64,000 nt of DNA from Mycosarcoma maydis (taxonomy: Eukaryota; Basidiomycota; Ustilaginomycetes; Ustilaginales), in contig NC_026479.1 of assembly GCF_000328475.2 (NCBI RefSeq), forward strand, positions 372,001 to 436,000, given 5' to 3'. A model generated the notes under the pieces. The model did no database searches. It had not been told where the DNA came from and worked only from the letters and a program-made list of their open reading frames with translations. A program made the position numbers and the translations under genes. Shown here piece after piece: positions 23,079 to 33,887 of this stretch (within the stretch, counting starts at the first letter, position 1; each line of letters begins with the position of its first letter).

Positions 23079-25451
23079 TCATCGTCGCTTGGTGAAAGTC
23101 TTGTTGAGCAACTGAAGAATCTTGGAGACGTTGAGCTGCACGTACTCCAAATCAAGCAGCTGCACATCGTCCTTTTGCTTCTCGAGCAGATCGTCGAGCT
23201 TCAAGTCCATCTCAAGGATCGCCTTTTCGCGGCCCTTGTAGTGCAAAGCAATGATAAAGGTACCGGGTGAAGGAGAGGTGATGTTGAAAAAAATGTTAGC
23301 ACGTCGGTTCTCGGGCACATTGCTCTCGACAATGATGCCGTCCTTTTCCATCTGTGCATGCGTGAAGCGATAGGGACCCAATGCCTGCGTCTTGGGCAGT
23401 TTCTTCTCCTTGCCACCGACCGAAATGACACCGACACCACCGGCGCTCTTGTCCTTGGCGCTTCCGCTCGTCATTCGTACGTTTTGCAGATAGCTCTTGT
23501 ACGTGTCGAGCTGGCTGCGCATGTAATTGTTGTGTTCGCAAATGGTTTTGTAAACCGCTTCAAGGCTGCGCATCTCCTGCATGACTTTCTCTCGCATGTT
23601 GCCGAGGTGCGTCAATTCGGTAGCAACTTCGTCGGTCATGAGGCTATAGCCGTCCCTTCGATCGACGATCTTGAGCTCTTCGAGCTCGCGAAGCATCTCC
23701 TTGACCTTGATGCCTTTGCGTACCAACGTTGCATCTTTCGTGGTAGCAGCGCGCTCGGCGATCATCGGCAGGTTGATGGGTCGCTTCTCAGCGAGCGTGG
23801 GAATGGAGCGCAGGAGTTGGACAAAGATCGACTTGGTCTCCATGTACAGGATGTCGTTCTGGGTCACGTTGTTCTCGGACATGAAAGCTGTCGTCAAGTC
23901 CTGAATGGGTGTCTCCCATCGCGAAAACAGGGGCAGGTCGAGCGTGCGGTTCTCCTTGCGGGGCACCTGACCAGGCGAGCCTCCCAGCTCGTCAATGAGG
24001 ATTCGAAGGTGGTGCTTGTCATTAGGAGCAAGGATGTCGAGATGCTGCGCCACAAGCGAGTGTGTGTTGTACAGCTCGTTGAGGGTGATCTGGATCTGAA
24101 GATCCTTTTTGGACAAGGCCATGTATTGGTCCATCTCGAGTGTCTCGTAAAAATCGCCAACGTCACAGAGAGCGTTGAGAAAGGCGTTCATACGTGTCTT
24201 GTTGTTCTCAACAAACGGATTGAGCGACATCATGTACTGCTCCTTGGCGTACGACGGCTTGTTGGCAAGATTCTGTAGCATCTTGGCAATGAGCGTGAGT
24301 GTACGACGGGGATGTTTGGCAGGAGGTCCATCGACAAGCATGTAAGCTTGTGGAGTCACGATGGCCGGGTTGATGAACCGCAGGAAGAAGAAGCCTCCGA
24401 TCAGCGAGCAAATGGCGAACTCGGTAGCGTCGGGATACTTGCGTTTGGTGAGACTACGAATCTGCTTGCAAATCCATCGAATACCGTACGGTACCTCGTC
24501 GATCGAGTTTATGATGGTCTGAAGAAAGCTGTTGGCGATCTCCATGAGCATGGTGAGTCTTGGCGCGATGATGGCTTGTACGTCGGCATTCTCAGCCGCA
24601 ACCTCGGCAGGGACTCCTCGCGGAAGATTCGGAGGGAGGCTGCCAGTGTCTTCCTCGATCTGGTTGATCATCTGCTCGTAGACCTTCAAAGGATTGACTT
24701 CCAAGTTGAGGTCCTTGTGCTCGATGAGGCTGTTGATTCGCTCGGCGAGGACGCTCTTGAGGTAGGACTGACCGGGACCGCGGCGAGTGTAGGTGGTCAT
24801 CATGCGCGAGACTGGTGTATTGGCACGGAGAAGCGAACCGAACTCGGTAGCCGTCTCGAATTGGGCTGAGAGGACGGACTGGAACATGGTAAGAAGCAGA
24901 TGCTCTTCGCGACTCTCGTACTGGTTACCATAGAGGGTAAACATGACTGTTTGTAACAGCGTGTCGATCTCTGCTAAGCTGACGAGACGGCAGAGTGCAG
25001 CGATATGTCTTGGTTCGGATTGGAGCAGGAAGAAGAGGTTGCCGTACTGCTGCATTTTGCGGTCATCAAGAGAGGTGCCGACAGCTGTTGGATCGGTCTC
25101 TTCGAGCGTGGACGCGACTTCGCTCTGTTCGTCCAAAGCCATGCGGTTGGCAATGAGGAGGGCGATACGGCTGTCAAGGTAGCGAACGTCTCGTTCGAGG
25201 ACAAAGTTTTTCTTAGACTGTGCCGAAATGCGACCTTTGAGCTCTCGGAGACGCTTCTGAGCGCGTGCCAAGTCGTCTTCTACCTCGACATCCTGCTCTG
25301 CAGCCATCGAGTAGAGGGCAGTTACAGAATATCGGTTGGTGTTGCGATGGCTGAGGCTGGCAGCTGTGAGTCTCTTGCTGATCATGTTGCCGCGATCGCG
25401 ACTACCACTGCTTTCGCCCATTATGTTGGTAGATTGCTCGAGGGTGGTCAT
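23079..25451 (-). CDS. gap1: Ras GTPase-activating protein (Gap1/Sar1 type)
   Basis: The 790-aa protein is close in length to fission-yeast Gap1. A coiled-coil segment lies at about residues 55-95. The RasGAP domain spans about 150-400, with the probable arginine finger R209 in GSLLRANT and the signature FLRFINPAIVTP at 356-367. A RasGAP C-terminal domain (about 560-770) places it in the IQGAP-related Gap1 group rather than the Ira/NF1 group; no IQ or calponin-homology motif is seen. By family it accelerates GTP hydrolysis by Ras and so damps Ras signalling to cAMP/MAPK pathways. The ATG at 25451 starts the frame and there is no intron. Confidence 0.93.
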   Translation of the reverse strand: MTTLEQSTNIMGESSGSRDRGNMISKRLTAASLSHRNTNRYSVTALYSMAAEQDVEVEDDLARAQKRLRELKGRISAQSKKNFVLERDVRYLDSRIALLIANRMALDEQSEVASTLEETDPTAVGTSLDDRKMQQYGNLFFLLQSEPRHIAALCRLVSLAEIDTLLQTVMFTLYGNQYESREEHLLLTMFQSVLSAQFETATEFGSLLRANTPVSRMMTTYTRRGPGQSYLKSVLAERINSLIEHKDLNLEVNPLKVYEQMINQIEEDTGSLPPNLPRGVPAEVAAENADVQAIIAPRLTMLMEIANSFLQTIINSIDEVPYGIRWICKQIRSLTKRKYPDATEFAICSLIGGFFFLRFINPAIVTPQAYMLVDGPPAKHPRRTLTLIAKMLQNLANKPSYAKEQYMMSLNPFVENNKTRMNAFLNALCDVGDFYETLEMDQYMALSKKDLQIQITLNELYNTHSLVAQHLDILAPNDKHHLRILIDELGGSPGQVPRKENRTLDLPLFSRWETPIQDLTTAFMSENNVTQNDILYMETKSIFVQLLRSIPTLAEKRPINLPMIAERAATTKDATLVRKGIKVKEMLRELEELKIVDRRDGYSLMTDEVATELTHLGNMREKVMQEMRSLEAVYKTICEHNNYMRSQLDTYKSYLQNVRMTSGSAKDKSAGGVGVISVGGKEKKLPKTQALGPYRFTHAQMEKDGIIVESNVPENRRANIFFNITSPSPGTFIIALHYKGREKAILEMDLKLDDLLEKQKDDVQLLDLEYVQLNVSKILQLLNKTFTKRR

Positions 25452-27095
25452 GGTAAGCTAGGTGTGCACTGATAGATGAGAGCAAGTCGGCGAGGACTCG
25501 GAGGTACGACTGCGGAGGAGGCGACCTGAGTCAAGTCAAATACCTAGGACCGGGCAACGTGAACCAGGTGGTTTCGAGAGTTGAAAGAACGTGAGGAGAT
25601 TGAGCGGGCGGAATGCCTAACCCTTCGAATGAGTGTGAATCGGTCAACACGGCTTGATGTTGAGGCGCAGAGGCACCAGATTGTTGGAGGCGATGGTGCT
25701 TGGGAACGTATCTGTCGATGGTGAATGATGTGACGAGCGAGTTTGGCGATTTGCTGAGTTAGAGAAAAGCCAGCAAAGGAAATCAAAGAGACAGGACACG
25801 AGGCAGCAAGTTAGATTCGGACGCAGCAGACGCAGCCGCAGGTGCATACGCAGGTGCAACACGTACTGTCGATCCGATGACCGGGACGAGAAAGGCGGGT
25901 AAGCAGTCAGTGCGACGAGCAGAGTGTTGATTCGACAGGTCACGAGTGGATGGCCTAAGGCGCAGACGAGCAGCGTCGCGAACAAATTGTGATTCAACCG
26001 AATCAGCAGACAGTGAGAGGCAGGTGAGACACTGGGGCCAACCAAGCGCCCATGTCGCGCGCTGTCCGAAACTCAGCAGCGGCGTATGTGCGTGACTGTG
26101 TGTGGTTGCGTGTGCGTGTGCGTGTGGGTGTGCGTGTGTGTGTGTGTGCGCGTTAGACTGAGTGACTGATACTGAGAGTGGTCGCGCCCTAACGCCCCCT
26201 GGCTGGCCAAGTCGCGAGTAACTTAGGTCACACAAATTGTTGGTTTCGAAATCAAACTCGAATCGGAATGCTCACACTGAATTTGCGCTACAAAAAGCCA
26301 GTCAAGTTATGATCAAGTCTCTTGTCTCTCGGGGTTGAGCTCAGTTGCTGCAGGATTTGTGATTTGTAGTGTCGTGAGTCGCTCACTACTAAGTTATTCA
26401 CGATTCGTGATTCCTCTTGAATCCGAAGCAACTCATGACTGCATCCCCTGTATCCCTTGTCCACCGCCCTCAAGTTTCTCTCGGTTTCGGAACGCGCTTT
26501 TGCCTGAGACTGCGGCTGCAACGTTTTGTTACGTTGACCATCGTGCGTGCAGAATTCACTTTCGGCCTCCTGGCTGCCAATTCACGTTAGGCTGAAAGTC
26601 GATAACCGAACTGGCTGCGTTAACTGTGCTTAGCTTGAATGTGTACTCACGACTTGGTTTGAATGACTGTTAACGAAGAAAAGTCACGCACCCACAACCA
26701 CTCCACTGGCACGTTAGCAGTGTACTTGCCAAGTTCAGTCCGAGTGATGCGGTCTACGGTCTAAGTCACGAGTTATCACATTCACGATTGTGAGCCTCCC
26801 TGTGGATGTCAGTGTAAGACACAAACGTGTCAGGTTGATGCGTGATGGCTGAGACATGTTTTGTCGCATGTAGAGCCGTGAGCTTGTAAACCGTGGTCGT
26901 GTGGATGAAGATCAACACCTGGCCCTACTCTTTGACGCGGGACCGCACTTGTCACGCAGGCATCACATCGCTTCCTCATTCGAACTATCGTATGCTGTAT
27001 TTGCAGACACGCCAAAGCGTGCCTTGAGCATCCGCCTACAACACGATTACACGTGAGACGTTGGGGTACACGTCAACGTTGCCTCGAGAACATGC
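25452..27095. other. Spacer between RasGAP start and GCP3 end
   Basis: 1.6 kb with no supported gene. It holds the RasGAP promoter, a GT-rich microsatellite, a two-unit motif at 26396-26412 and single copies near 26779. Confidence 0.6.
26086..26153. repeat. GTGTGC/GT microsatellite
   Basis: Imperfect GTGTGC units merging into a short GT run. On the minus strand this reads as CA/GCACAC repeats in the RasGAP upstream region. Confidence 0.9.
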
Positions 27096-30000
27096 TTACG
27101 ATGCAGCGGCAGCTGCCGTCGAGGCCGTCGCGATTTCCTTCTTGCGTCCTTGGAGAGCGCTGCCCGACGACATGGAAGCATTGACCGCATTGCTCGCTCG
27201 ATGTGTGACTATTTCGTAGCGCCCATTGAAGTTGAGCCTTACCGCCAAATCGCGAACCGTCAGGTTGGCATGCTTCTCGAGCGCTCCAACAATCAGCACC
27301 ATCCTCGCTTGAAACGCGGCCGATGCCTCGTGCAGCCGCTTGCTGATACGTGCCAGCTCAGCTGGATCGCCAGGCGCCAGCGACACAACACTTGCAGTCG
27401 GCGCTGCCGTCGTCGACGCGGTTCGCGAACGTGCTCCGCGTTCGTGAGGCACCGAGACATGCCCATGCTCCATGTCGAAGCGTGCCAGTTCACGCGTGCT
27501 CAAATGCGTCAAGTCGTCCGAGGCTACCGTAAAGACCAAGATCAAGTCAAATTGAGCCCTCAGTTCGCCTGCCAGATAGTCCTGCGATCCTCGCTTTCCG
27601 CCCCGAAGCAGCACCTTGCCGATCAGCGCATTGAGGTAGGCGCGGTGGCTCTCGATCAGCTCATCCAGATCGCCTTGACGTCGAGAGAAGAACGTCAGCA
27701 AGTCGTTCCACGAGTACTCGATCACCTCGAGCTGAGCAAAGCCTTGCATCTGTCGGATGAAGTGAATCATCTCTGAAAGCATCAACATCGTGCTTTGCGA
27801 TTCGCGGCGCAGATTTGTTAACAAGGCATTTCCAGTGCCGCGTTTCATTCGGCACAATGACGTTCCTGTTTCGTGCAACCGGAGCCAACTCGAATTAAGA
27901 GACGATTCAACTCGTTTGATCTTCCACAGATGTGTAAAGATGGTCTGGTATCCGACCATGGCTTGGTTGTCTAGCACCGTGTTGACAGGGGAATCCAGCT
28001 TGTATTCCAGCGTAAATGTATCCCATCCCGTATCGCCCGTGCTGAATTCGAGGATACGCGCATCGAGTCTGCGAAGGATCTCGGCATCGTCGTGTTGCGC
28101 GTTCGAACCGCGAATCGCGGTTTCAAGCGATGCAGTAAGATTGTGTCGGAACAACGAGTTGGCTGGCCGACTCAAGCTCGGTCCTAGCGATGCCATGAGC
28201 AGATCGACAAAGTCGCCTCGGGCCAACATGAGGTAGTCCTTGAGCGCTCGCAGATGCTCTAGCAATCGGAACTCGTCGAGGAAGATATCTAGAAGACGCT
28301 TGCTGGCACTGTTGAACGCCCCTTCGATCGTGCTCTCCAGACCGGCCAGATCCGTATATCGAAGCTCGGCACTGGCGCCGGCGATGGTGTGCCGCATTCC
28401 TACCCAATCGCCATCGCCGCAACTCTGCCGTATGAAGTTCAAACTCTTGCCCGTCGAAAAGATTTTGCGTCCGAATGACTCTTGTAGGAAGCTTGGCAGC
28501 ATCTCTTTGCGAAAGACAAACTTGTTTTGCCAAAGAGACGCAGCGTCGCCGTCAAGATCGCCAAAGCTTGGCATGTCTCCATCTGCGAGGTTCGAATGAG
28601 TCCGGCTCTGATTGACCTTGCGCGGGTCGTCATTGAGTTCAACGAAGAATTCGCGGAATGGATCCTGCAATTCACCTTGGTAGATCCAGAGCGATAGTGA
28701 GTTGAAAAAAGGCTTCGACACCTCGTCCAGAAGGCCCGAGGTGAATTTTCGGATGAATGGATCGCCGTTGAACGTGTAAGAGTGGATCAAAGACACGAGC
28801 AAGCCTCCGTGAGCATCTTGGCAGCTCTCGACGATCGTGCTCATCAGTCGAAAACGCAGCGTCATCTCGTCTGTCCACAACGAGAGACGCTTCAGCGTGA
28901 CGTAAGCGGTCGAAGCGTCGCTCCCCACTCCTGCTGCGACGTTTGCATCTTGCGCTAATCCTGGACTGTTCTTGCTTCCATTGCTCATCTGCGCCTCTAA
29001 GCTGGCCACGAGTCTGTAGAAGCCCGTCAGCTCTTTCGAGATGAAATGACAGAGACTCTGCATTATGAGACCTGACGCCGGCATCGCGCTCCTTTGCTGT
29101 GAGAACTCCGAGACTCTCTTGTACAGCTGGCCAAGCTCCGCAAGCCGATGCACGATGCGTTTGGTGGGTGCATTGATGTAGCCTGCCTCACCTTCACTGA
29201 AGACGATTCGGACCACTTTAGCGGGACCTGATTCTCCGGCTTCTGATGCTGCTGCTGCTGCTGCTGCTGCTGCAGTATTGTACTGAAACTCTTCTTGGAA
29301 GCGAACATGGCGGCCGTTGATACCTTGCATGAGGAAGATGACGTCCTGCAAAAGCTCATCCTCCGGAATCTGCTTTTTTCCCAGTTGCTGTCTGAGCTTC
29401 TGTATTAGTTGTGCTTTCGATACTGCCTGTCCATCTTTGCGAAGGTCCGAGGAGGAGATAAGCTGCTTGGTGTTTTGCGGAGGGCTCTCGGTCGAGCGAG
29501 CGGCGGGGATTGATGCGGTTGGTTTTGTAGGCAACGTCTCGACAGCAGCTGCAAGCGTCCTTGATGGAGCCGCCCGGCTGCCTGAAGGTTGAGTTTTGGC
29601 ATTGCGACCAGTCCCTGTAGTCGGCGCAGAAGTAGCCACATTAGTGGCAGGTGTATCTGCAGTCATGTATGGTGTCGCTCTGGTGTCCGGCTCTCGCAAA
29701 TTGGTGCTGGACGAAACCGCACGCGAGGCAGGGGTAGCAAGTGCGCCCGGGTTGCTCGCAGTGAATGCCAGTGCATCCAGGAGCTCGAGCAAGCTCGGCA
29801 GGTTGCGGAACTCACCCGAGCTTTCGAGCCTGGACAGAATGTTTGCGAAGCGGTTAGCAGATTGGTAGCCTCCGTCCACGGATAGCCGGTTAATTTTGCG
29901 CCGGATCGAGTCGACAGCAAAGTCTTGATTTGGCCCTAGCGCTGAGGACGCTGATTCGGCTTTAAGCTCGATAATGTCGTAGCCCATATCGTCAAGTGCA

Positions 30001-30191
30001 TCCTTAAGCTCCTTGCGCGCCCGTCTCTCGTCTTTTGTCTCATCCCGCTTCTTACGTGTGGCCGGCACAAAGCTGCGAGTCAGATCGCCCAGAAGCCGGT
30101 ACATTTCTTGCACAATGTCGGCATCGTCGATGGTGGGTGCCTGAGCAGAGGACGAAGCCAGACCTATCGGTCTTGAAGAAGATGAGGCCAT
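27096..30191 (-). CDS. SPC98: Gamma-tubulin complex component GCP3 (Spc98/Alp6)
   Basis: The 1031-aa protein carries the GCP N-terminal GRIP1 region (LLQDVIFLMQGINGRHVRF, SLWIYQGELQDPFREFFVE, WQNKFVFRKEMLPSFL ... SLNFIRQSCGD) and the GRIP2 region (FTLEYKLDSPVNTVL, IFTHLWKIKRVE). The order and the GELQDPFREFFVE/KEMLPSF blocks fit GCP3 better than GCP2, a call from memory of the family. With GCP2 and gamma-tubulin it forms the microtubule-nucleating small complex at spindle pole bodies. A polyalanine run of about nine residues (GCT/GCA tract, 29248-29273) lies in the N-terminal linker. The start is the ATG at 30191 (MASSSSRPIG); the open frame upstream begins with TTG. No intron. Confidence 0.9.
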   Translation of the reverse strand: MASSSSRPIGLASSSAQAPTIDDADIVQEMYRLLGDLTRSFVPATRKKRDETKDERRARKELKDALDDMGYDIIELKAESASSALGPNQDFAVDSIRRKINRLSVDGGYQSANRFANILSRLESSGEFRNLPSLLELLDALAFTASNPGALATPASRAVSSSTNLREPDTRATPYMTADTPATNVATSAPTTGTGRNAKTQPSGSRAAPSRTLAAAVETLPTKPTASIPAARSTESPPQNTKQLISSSDLRKDGQAVSKAQLIQKLRQQLGKKQIPEDELLQDVIFLMQGINGRHVRFQEEFQYNTAAAAAAAAASEAGESGPAKVVRIVFSEGEAGYINAPTKRIVHRLAELGQLYKRVSEFSQQRSAMPASGLIMQSLCHFISKELTGFYRLVASLEAQMSNGSKNSPGLAQDANVAAGVGSDASTAYVTLKRLSLWTDEMTLRFRLMSTIVESCQDAHGGLLVSLIHSYTFNGDPFIRKFTSGLLDEVSKPFFNSLSLWIYQGELQDPFREFFVELNDDPRKVNQSRTHSNLADGDMPSFGDLDGDAASLWQNKFVFRKEMLPSFLQESFGRKIFSTGKSLNFIRQSCGDGDWVGMRHTIAGASAELRYTDLAGLESTIEGAFNSASKRLLDIFLDEFRLLEHLRALKDYLMLARGDFVDLLMASLGPSLSRPANSLFRHNLTASLETAIRGSNAQHDDAEILRRLDARILEFSTGDTGWDTFTLEYKLDSPVNTVLDNQAMVGYQTIFTHLWKIKRVESSLNSSWLRLHETGTSLCRMKRGTGNALLTNLRRESQSTMLMLSEMIHFIRQMQGFAQLEVIEYSWNDLLTFFSRRQGDLDELIESHRAYLNALIGKVLLRGGKRGSQDYLAGELRAQFDLILVFTVASDDLTHLSTRELARFDMEHGHVSVPHERGARSRTASTTAAPTASVVSLAPGDPAELARISKRLHEASAAFQARMVLIVGALEKHANLTVRDLAVRLNFNGRYEIVTHRASNAVNASMSSGSALQGRKKEIATASTAAAAAS

Positions 30192-31007
30192 GTTGGTAAG
30201 CGTCGTGCCGCTCTTCGATGTATAATACGATGAGAATTGGGAGGTTACGTGGTGTGACAAGAAATGCTAGTCAGATCGACGATCGTCAAATCCCTTCGGC
30301 GCCAAATAGTCAGTCAGCAGATGTACGATCTTTTACGGGTGCGCAACTGTTGAGCGACGCTGAGAGGTTATCCTGAAGCCTCGTTGCGCGTATCGGCTAC
30401 ACACGACGTGTATGTCACGGGATGGCGTTTGGTGGGTGAACGGGTTGAAACAATCACGAATCACGAATACCTTGGCGTGTAGTGTCACTTTTGGACTCAC
30501 TCAGTCCTTTCGTTGCGGTACGCGTCGCGCGAATTTCTCCCCCCTTGCGCCTATTTTGGCTCCTTCAGATTCAAACAACACCTTTCTCTCGACGCGCAAG
30601 CCAGTTGTGAGTTGTGGGTTCGTGGTTTTTTATGGTTCCGAATGTATAATCTCGCTACATCTTAACATAATAACTTTTGCGGTGTGAACGTGCAGAATGT
30701 GCAGGTCACATGAACGCCGATTCACGATAGACGGCAGGTTCGTCTGTCTCGACAGTGAAGGAGATCGACGCGAGACTTGCTTCACGCCCGAGCAAAGAGC
30801 AGACACGTGTGGGTTCAGTAATCTGAATGGCAGATGAAGTGTACATCATGGGTATAATGCGAGAGTCTCCGAGAGAGGAGTCAAAGTAACCAGGGCATAG
30901 AGTGAGATGAGTACCATGCAGGGGCAGAAACCAGGGTAGCCACACGCCACGGAAGAGTCCGTCTGAGTCGGAGGGGATATCAGCAAGAGAGACGCATTGC
31001 AGGTGCA
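30192..31007. other. Spacer upstream of GCP3
   Basis: 816 bp with no supported gene. It carries the GCP3 promoter, a two-unit motif (30452-30468) and another near 30719. Confidence 0.55.
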
Positions 31008-31861
31008 CTAGTCTGCCAAAAGCTGTATTGCTGAGCATGCAAGGAGACCGGCAAAAGCCAGCGTCCAACGCCAAGGGAGACCTTGTTGACTCGGAGAGGC
31101 AGCTGACGCTGCCTTGGTGACAGCTCGACTGGTATCCGGTCCGTTCTTGTTGCAGACACCATAAGGGACCGGTGTTGTCGAAGAGCAGTGCGTCTCTGTG
31201 ACGTATTGGTAGCAGGAGAACACTGAATGGCGCAGTAGCGTAAAAGCAAAGCTCGAAGATGGTCAGTGTGTGCTCCAGCTGCGCGTGCAACGTGGATACT
31301 CAGATGAAGCTGCGGCGAGCTACTTACTGTCTGCATAGTTGGATGTTGCGCAGATTGGATGGTCCAGTGCGAGAGCCTGGGGTTCAGAAACATTGACAGC
31401 TCGGAATGTTGCGTTATACATGCCTCCAACGGCGGCGCAGCAGTAGTCAGTGACGTCGGCAAAGCTGTGATCACAACGGGAAAGTAGATTTTAGTGTCAG
31501 CTCGTCGAAGAACCACTAAATCAAGCACTAGCAAGTTTGGGCCTAATATCCTCCTGAACCACACTAGGGCACAGCAAGCTGCACCTAGCGGGTTGTTTCA
31601 CCATTGCAACACTTACTATGATGTGCAGCTCCCGTCTGGCGTTTCTGGCGTAATGGTCATAGCACGGTCCTTTGTACATGTGCCGTTAAAGTCGCCACGT
31701 TCGTTCATCATGGAGGAGATGCGGAGGGTTTGGTGCTCCAAAGATGTCGACGATGCAGATGATCTTGCTATATCGCGCTTCATGAAACGCCATGCGGGTG
31801 CTGACGATGAGAGGGATGCAGTGCTCACGCCCGACCCTGATGCCAGCAGATTTGGCGCCAT
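31008..31861 (-). CDS. Spliced cysteine-rich protein with GPI-anchor-like tail
   Basis: Three exons are read: 31861-31617, 31464-31328 and 31222-31008. The introns are 152 nt (GTAAGT...TCACAG) and 105 nt (GTAAGT...ATTCAG, with a CTGAC branch-like site). The joined frame is 198 aa. Its core reads DGSCTSY + FADVTDYCCAAVGGMYN ... HPICATSNYAD + MFSCYQYVTETHCSS ... YGVCNKNG, with eight cysteines and two N-glycosylation sequons (NGT, NAT). The end is a small-residue stretch (AASAASPSQQG) followed by a hydrophobic tail (TLAFAGLLACSAIQLL), as in GPI-anchored fungal surface proteins. The assigned ATG has a good context but no signal peptide follows, so an upstream exon is likely missing. Family not recognised; the exon 1/2/3 joins are well supported, the 5' end is not. 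Confidence 0.6.
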
Positions 31862-33887
31862 GACCGTGTATGTTGAGCGCTGTTGCTAGCACTACACGTA
31901 TGGACGACCTGAGAAAGTCAAATCGCTCCAGCTGTCGCCACAAGCTATACTGGGACAAGCAAAACGCTGTTTGGACTCGATGATATCGCGGAAGATTATG
32001 TCAATCCCAATTAGAGCTTGACCACGCCGAATTCCATATCCTGTTCCTAGGGCGCCGTAAGCTGAAATGGATCTCCTACGATTGCTATTCGCAGCAGCGA
32101 AGGCCGCGCATGTGCTATAGATAAGAGAGTAGATGTATTGATGGCTCGAAATGCCCTCGGTAGCTTCGAGGTCGATAGGTGAAATGCTTGGCCGCAAATC
32201 GCAAAACTACCTTCAATTCCTTCAGTGGTAATGGCTATAGTGGGTTTGAGAGGACACGTTGAGCAAACGCTGCGGAATTGCTGGCCAAGGGCGTGTCTGC
32301 TAACAGCCGAGCGCTCTGTGGGATGGTAGTGAAAGGTCGGGCAAGGATGACGGTAGAGGTAGCGCCCGAGTCGTCGATGGTGGAAGAACGAGTTCAAAAG
32401 GCTCCGAGGTGAGCCAAAGACAAATTTGATTGCGGTGCGAGCCAAGACTCGAGGCCCGTGCCAAGCAGCAGCAGCCACAACGATACGAAGCTGAAGCCAG
32501 AAGGAGAGTAAGTGTTAGTTGTCGAGGATGATCGAGCAAGATATTGGCAACGTAAGTCGCTACCAAGGCAAAACGGCGAGGGCGGATTCAAACTGAGCAA
32601 ACGACGCCGCGCAGAAATCTCGGAGGCTGCGAGCTTGCAAAGCCCACACCAACACCATGATGGGTTGAATCGTGAATGGCTTTGCAAACAGATTCGTCAA
32701 GGACAGAGTCTGAATCAAGTAAGCGCAAGTGCCGTCATGCACGCTGCAGAGCTTTGCAGCACGGAGACTTGGCTTTTTTTTCTGCGCTGGTGATGTTGAG
32801 CGTTCTTGCTTACTTGACGTTGACGCCCTCTTTGAAGCCCTTTGCAATTCTGCTCTCCATCGGCCAGCTTGCTTGGACTGTTGGCTGCGTTTGCAGTTTG
32901 GGTAGTTGAACGGTACTTCACCCGCCAACCCAATTCGTGATTGCTTGCGTCCCTACAGCATTGGTCGTTGAGCGGCGAAAATCGAGGTGGGACCAAATCG
33001 CTCTGCAAAGCAGATTTCAGCGACAGTTGAAGCATTTCAAAAGAGACTGACGAACAGAGCCAAGAGAAGGATATTTTGAGCTCCAGTAGCCGAACCAATT
33101 TAGAGCGAATACAATCTCCCGCAGTAAGTTTCTTGGCGCATGAGAGCCAAGCACGGCCGGAAAGAGCTGCATTCTAAGAGTGTCGAGGGATGTCTAGCAA
33201 AAATCGTGAATGGTGTATGGTTCAACTTTGACTTTCCGGCTGGTCAAAGTCAAATCGTGAATCTTGAATGCAGCGTCGTACCACACATGATTCACGAACC
33301 ACTTTTTGCACTTTTGGTTTTGAGTTGGACCCTCAACACCGGGTTTTCGCCAAAACACGGCGATGTGTCAGATCGGCGATCGCCACGTCAGTTGACGCTG
33401 TTGTTCGCTTTGACGTGTTGAGGGTTCGTGTGTTCAGGGCGCACCTTCTCCAGAGATACTCTGCTGCTATACGCCTCTCCGTCCTTCGCAAGCTCCGTCG
33501 AGGCCACTTCGTTCTGGATGGTATAACTTTGCTATGAGGATGTGCCGTGAACCACCGATCTAATAAGCTACATTGTTAGCAGAAACACATCTCCAATGTC
33601 TTCTGCTTTACCCACTGGCTTGGAGTGTTTCTAGGCTATCTACAGTATATTTTGTGGAAATTCCGGACAGATAAGAAAAAGAGCCGGATGAAATTGTGAA
33701 TTGGCCGTTGACAAGGAGGCTCAGAATCACCAGGAGCAAACCGACTCACGTTCCTAGAAAGAGCTCGGGTCGCGGGTTGCGCCTCCACAAGCTTTTTGTT
33801 GAAAAACTGAGCTGCAGTCCTCATAAGTGTATACCATCATCTCTTTTCCATCGAGGCACGCTACCACTTCACATCCCAGCCGCCAGA
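31862..33887. other. Spacer upstream of KIN17-like gene
   Basis: 2 kb with no recognisable gene. On the minus strand a strong acceptor-like site (CTAAC branch then TTCTGGCTTCAG) near 32490 could belong to missing 5' exons of the GPI-like gene, but I could not build a consistent frame. Motif copies lie near 32932, 33203, 33253 and 33290. Confidence 0.45.

Noticed and set aside
23358..24278. 306-codon open frame antisense to RasGAP
   Set aside because: Codon-bias shadow of a conserved GAP domain.
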